Assembly: GCA_015057205.1 (NCBI GenBank) | Contig: SVEW01000121.1 | Span: 1 to 7,032 of the forward strand | DNA from: Lachnospiraceae bacterium | GTDB lineage: Bacteria; Bacillota; Clostridia; Lachnospirales; Lachnospiraceae | DNA: 7,032 bases | Reading direction: 5' to 3' | Shown: positions 6,052 to 7,032 of the stretch, piece by piece | How the letters are laid out: the number at the start of each line of letters is the position of its first letter | How positions within the stretch are numbered: position 1 is the first letter of the stretch | Notes under the pieces: generated by a model | The model's input: only the letters and a program-made list of their open reading frames with translations | Database searches by the model: none | Told to the model about the DNA's origin: nothing | Made by a program: the position numbers and the translations under genes

Positions 6052-7032
6052 TTAAAGCAATCCAAGGATTAATCCAAGGATAAAGATAGCAATTAATACG
6101 CCACGGAAAATCAATCCGGCAATTGCACCTAGTCTTAACTGTAAGAAGTTACGATAATATTTCTGTGACTTATAGCCATATCCTGCGACCAAACCAAGTA
6201 TAGGGAGGAAGAATGCGATTACACGTAACCAAACACTTCCGTTGTCGTTGGTAGGTGCATTTAAGAATTCCAATTCAGCATCCGTAAGTTCTCTTGTCTT
6301 CTGAACACCTGCAGACACTTCTTCGTCCGTTTCTGCAATCTGAATGGATTTAATTCTTTCACCTTTTTCACGTAACTTTTTATACTCTTCGATTTCTTTT
6401 TTGTTTCCGTAAACCCAATGATCATGTCCAATGTTTACAAACTCAGGCTTGTCCACACTGTAATCATGCATGGATGGATCATAGGTACGAAGAACTTTTC
6501 TCTTCTCAAGCTCCGGATCCGGAATTGGAATCGCGGAAATCAAAGAGTGGGTGTACGGATGCAGTGGGAAATCAAACAATTCCTCTGCTTCCGCAACCTC
6601 AACGATATTTCCTTTGTAAATAACCGCAATACGGTCGGAAATGAATCGTACAATGGATAAGTCATGCGCAATAAACAAGTAAGTAACCTGTTTTTCTTTC
6701 TGGAACTTTTTCATTAAGTTCAAAACCTGCGCACGAATGGACACATCTAACGCGGAAATCGGCTCGTCGGCTACAACCAATTCCGGTTCCATAACCATGG
6801 CTCTCGCCAAACCGATTCTCTGTCTCTGTCCACCAGAGAACTCATGTGGGTAACGGGTCAAATGCTCTGGAAGCAAACCAACCTCGTTAATCATATTTTC
6901 TACTTTCTGTACACGGTCTGCTTCATTCTCATACAAGTGGAAGTTGTGCAAACCTTCTGAAACGATATAATCTACTGTAGCACGCTCGTTTAAACATGCT
7001 GCCGGATCCTGGAATACCATCTGGATATTTCG
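6052..7032 (-). CDS. OppF/DppF-like peptide ABC transporter ATPase with C-terminal membrane extension (5' end outside window)
   Basis: The frame is open through the window edge. The ATG at 7020 is internal, because the codons before it give RNIQ, which continues the conserved RxIQMVFQDP Q-loop region; the Walker A part lies beyond 7032. Counting from that Met: Q-loop FQDP (3-6), signature FSGGQRQRIGLARA (61-74), Walker B LVVADEP with catalytic E86, D-loop SALD (89-92) and H-loop H119. HPYTHSLISAIPIPDP (154-169) is the hallmark of the oligopeptide/dipeptide importer ATPases (OppF/DppF), which energise peptide uptake as the second ATPase subunit beside OppD/DppD. No conserved cysteines follow. 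About residues 200-258 are a charged linker, and 263-322 carry two hydrophobic stretches (about 264-282 and 299-321) separated by a basic loop (KSQKYYR). That membrane tail is not a standard part of the family. The stop at 6054-6052 precedes the next gene by 21 bp. ATPase role is confident; substrate inferred. Confidence 0.92.
   Translation of the reverse strand, partial: RNIQMVFQDPAACLNERATVDYIVSEGLHNFHLYENEADRVQKVENMINEVGLLPEHLTRYPHEFSGGQRQRIGLARAMVMEPELVVADEPISALDVSIRAQVLNLMKKFQKEKQVTYLFIAHDLSIVRFISDRIAVIYKGNIVEVAEAEELFDFPLHPYTHSLISAIPIPDPELEKRKVLRTYDPSMHDYSVDKPEFVNIGHDHWVYGNKKEIEEYKKLREKGERIKSIQIAETDEEVSAGVQKTRELTDAELEFLNAPTNDNGSVWLRVIAFFLPILGLVAGYGYKSQKYYRNFLQLRLGAIAGLIFRGVLIAIFILGLILGLL

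Noticed and set aside
7018..7020. Taking the ATG at 7020 as the start of the ABC ATPase.
   Set aside because: The preceding in-frame codons encode RNIQ, part of the conserved Q-loop region, so the true start and the Walker A motif lie beyond the window.

Overview
The window looks like a piece of chromosome from an anaerobic, low-GC Firmicute, most likely a Lachnospiraceae relative (Roseburia/Agathobacter/Butyrivibrio type). This is inferred from the moderately AT-rich base composition, strong AGGAGG-type ribosome binding sites, a full-length clostridial pyruvate:ferredoxin oxidoreductase, and a PDZ/radical-SAM/DUF512 gene typical of clostridia. No taxonomic search was run. All four genes read on the minus strand, so transcription runs from high to low coordinates. 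I see no RNA gene, insertion sequence, CRISPR array or phage gene.

Layout in the direction of transcription. (1) 7032-6052: the 3' part of an OppF/DppF-like oligopeptide ABC transporter ATPase. Its start lies outside the window, and it carries an unusual C-terminal extension with two predicted membrane helices. (2) 6030-4780: a 416-residue protein with one N-terminal membrane anchor. I read its extracytoplasmic domain as a divergent, probably inactive member of the ApbE (FAD:protein FMN transferase) fold family. It starts 21 bp after the ATPase stop and has its own good ribosome binding site, so the two are probably co-transcribed. The unit ends at a perfect 13-bp hairpin terminator at 4727-4766. 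(3) 4655-1119: nifJ, pyruvate:ferredoxin oxidoreductase, with all expected cofactor motifs. It appears monocistronic, with a candidate promoter overlapping the preceding terminator and its own terminator at 1048-1084. (4) 930-1: the 5' three-quarters of a DUF512 (PDZ plus radical-SAM) protein. It is preceded by a good sigma-A-type promoter containing two near-palindromic 10-bp elements about 41 bp apart, which look like repressor operators.

The PFOR makes acetyl-CoA and reduced ferredoxin and is the central catabolic enzyme of this kind of organism. The ATPase/ApbE-like pair is the least conventional part: both proteins are membrane-associated versions of families that usually look different, and their adjacency suggests, without proving, a shared envelope role. 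The DUF512 gene is a separate unit, widely conserved in clostridia, with no established function.
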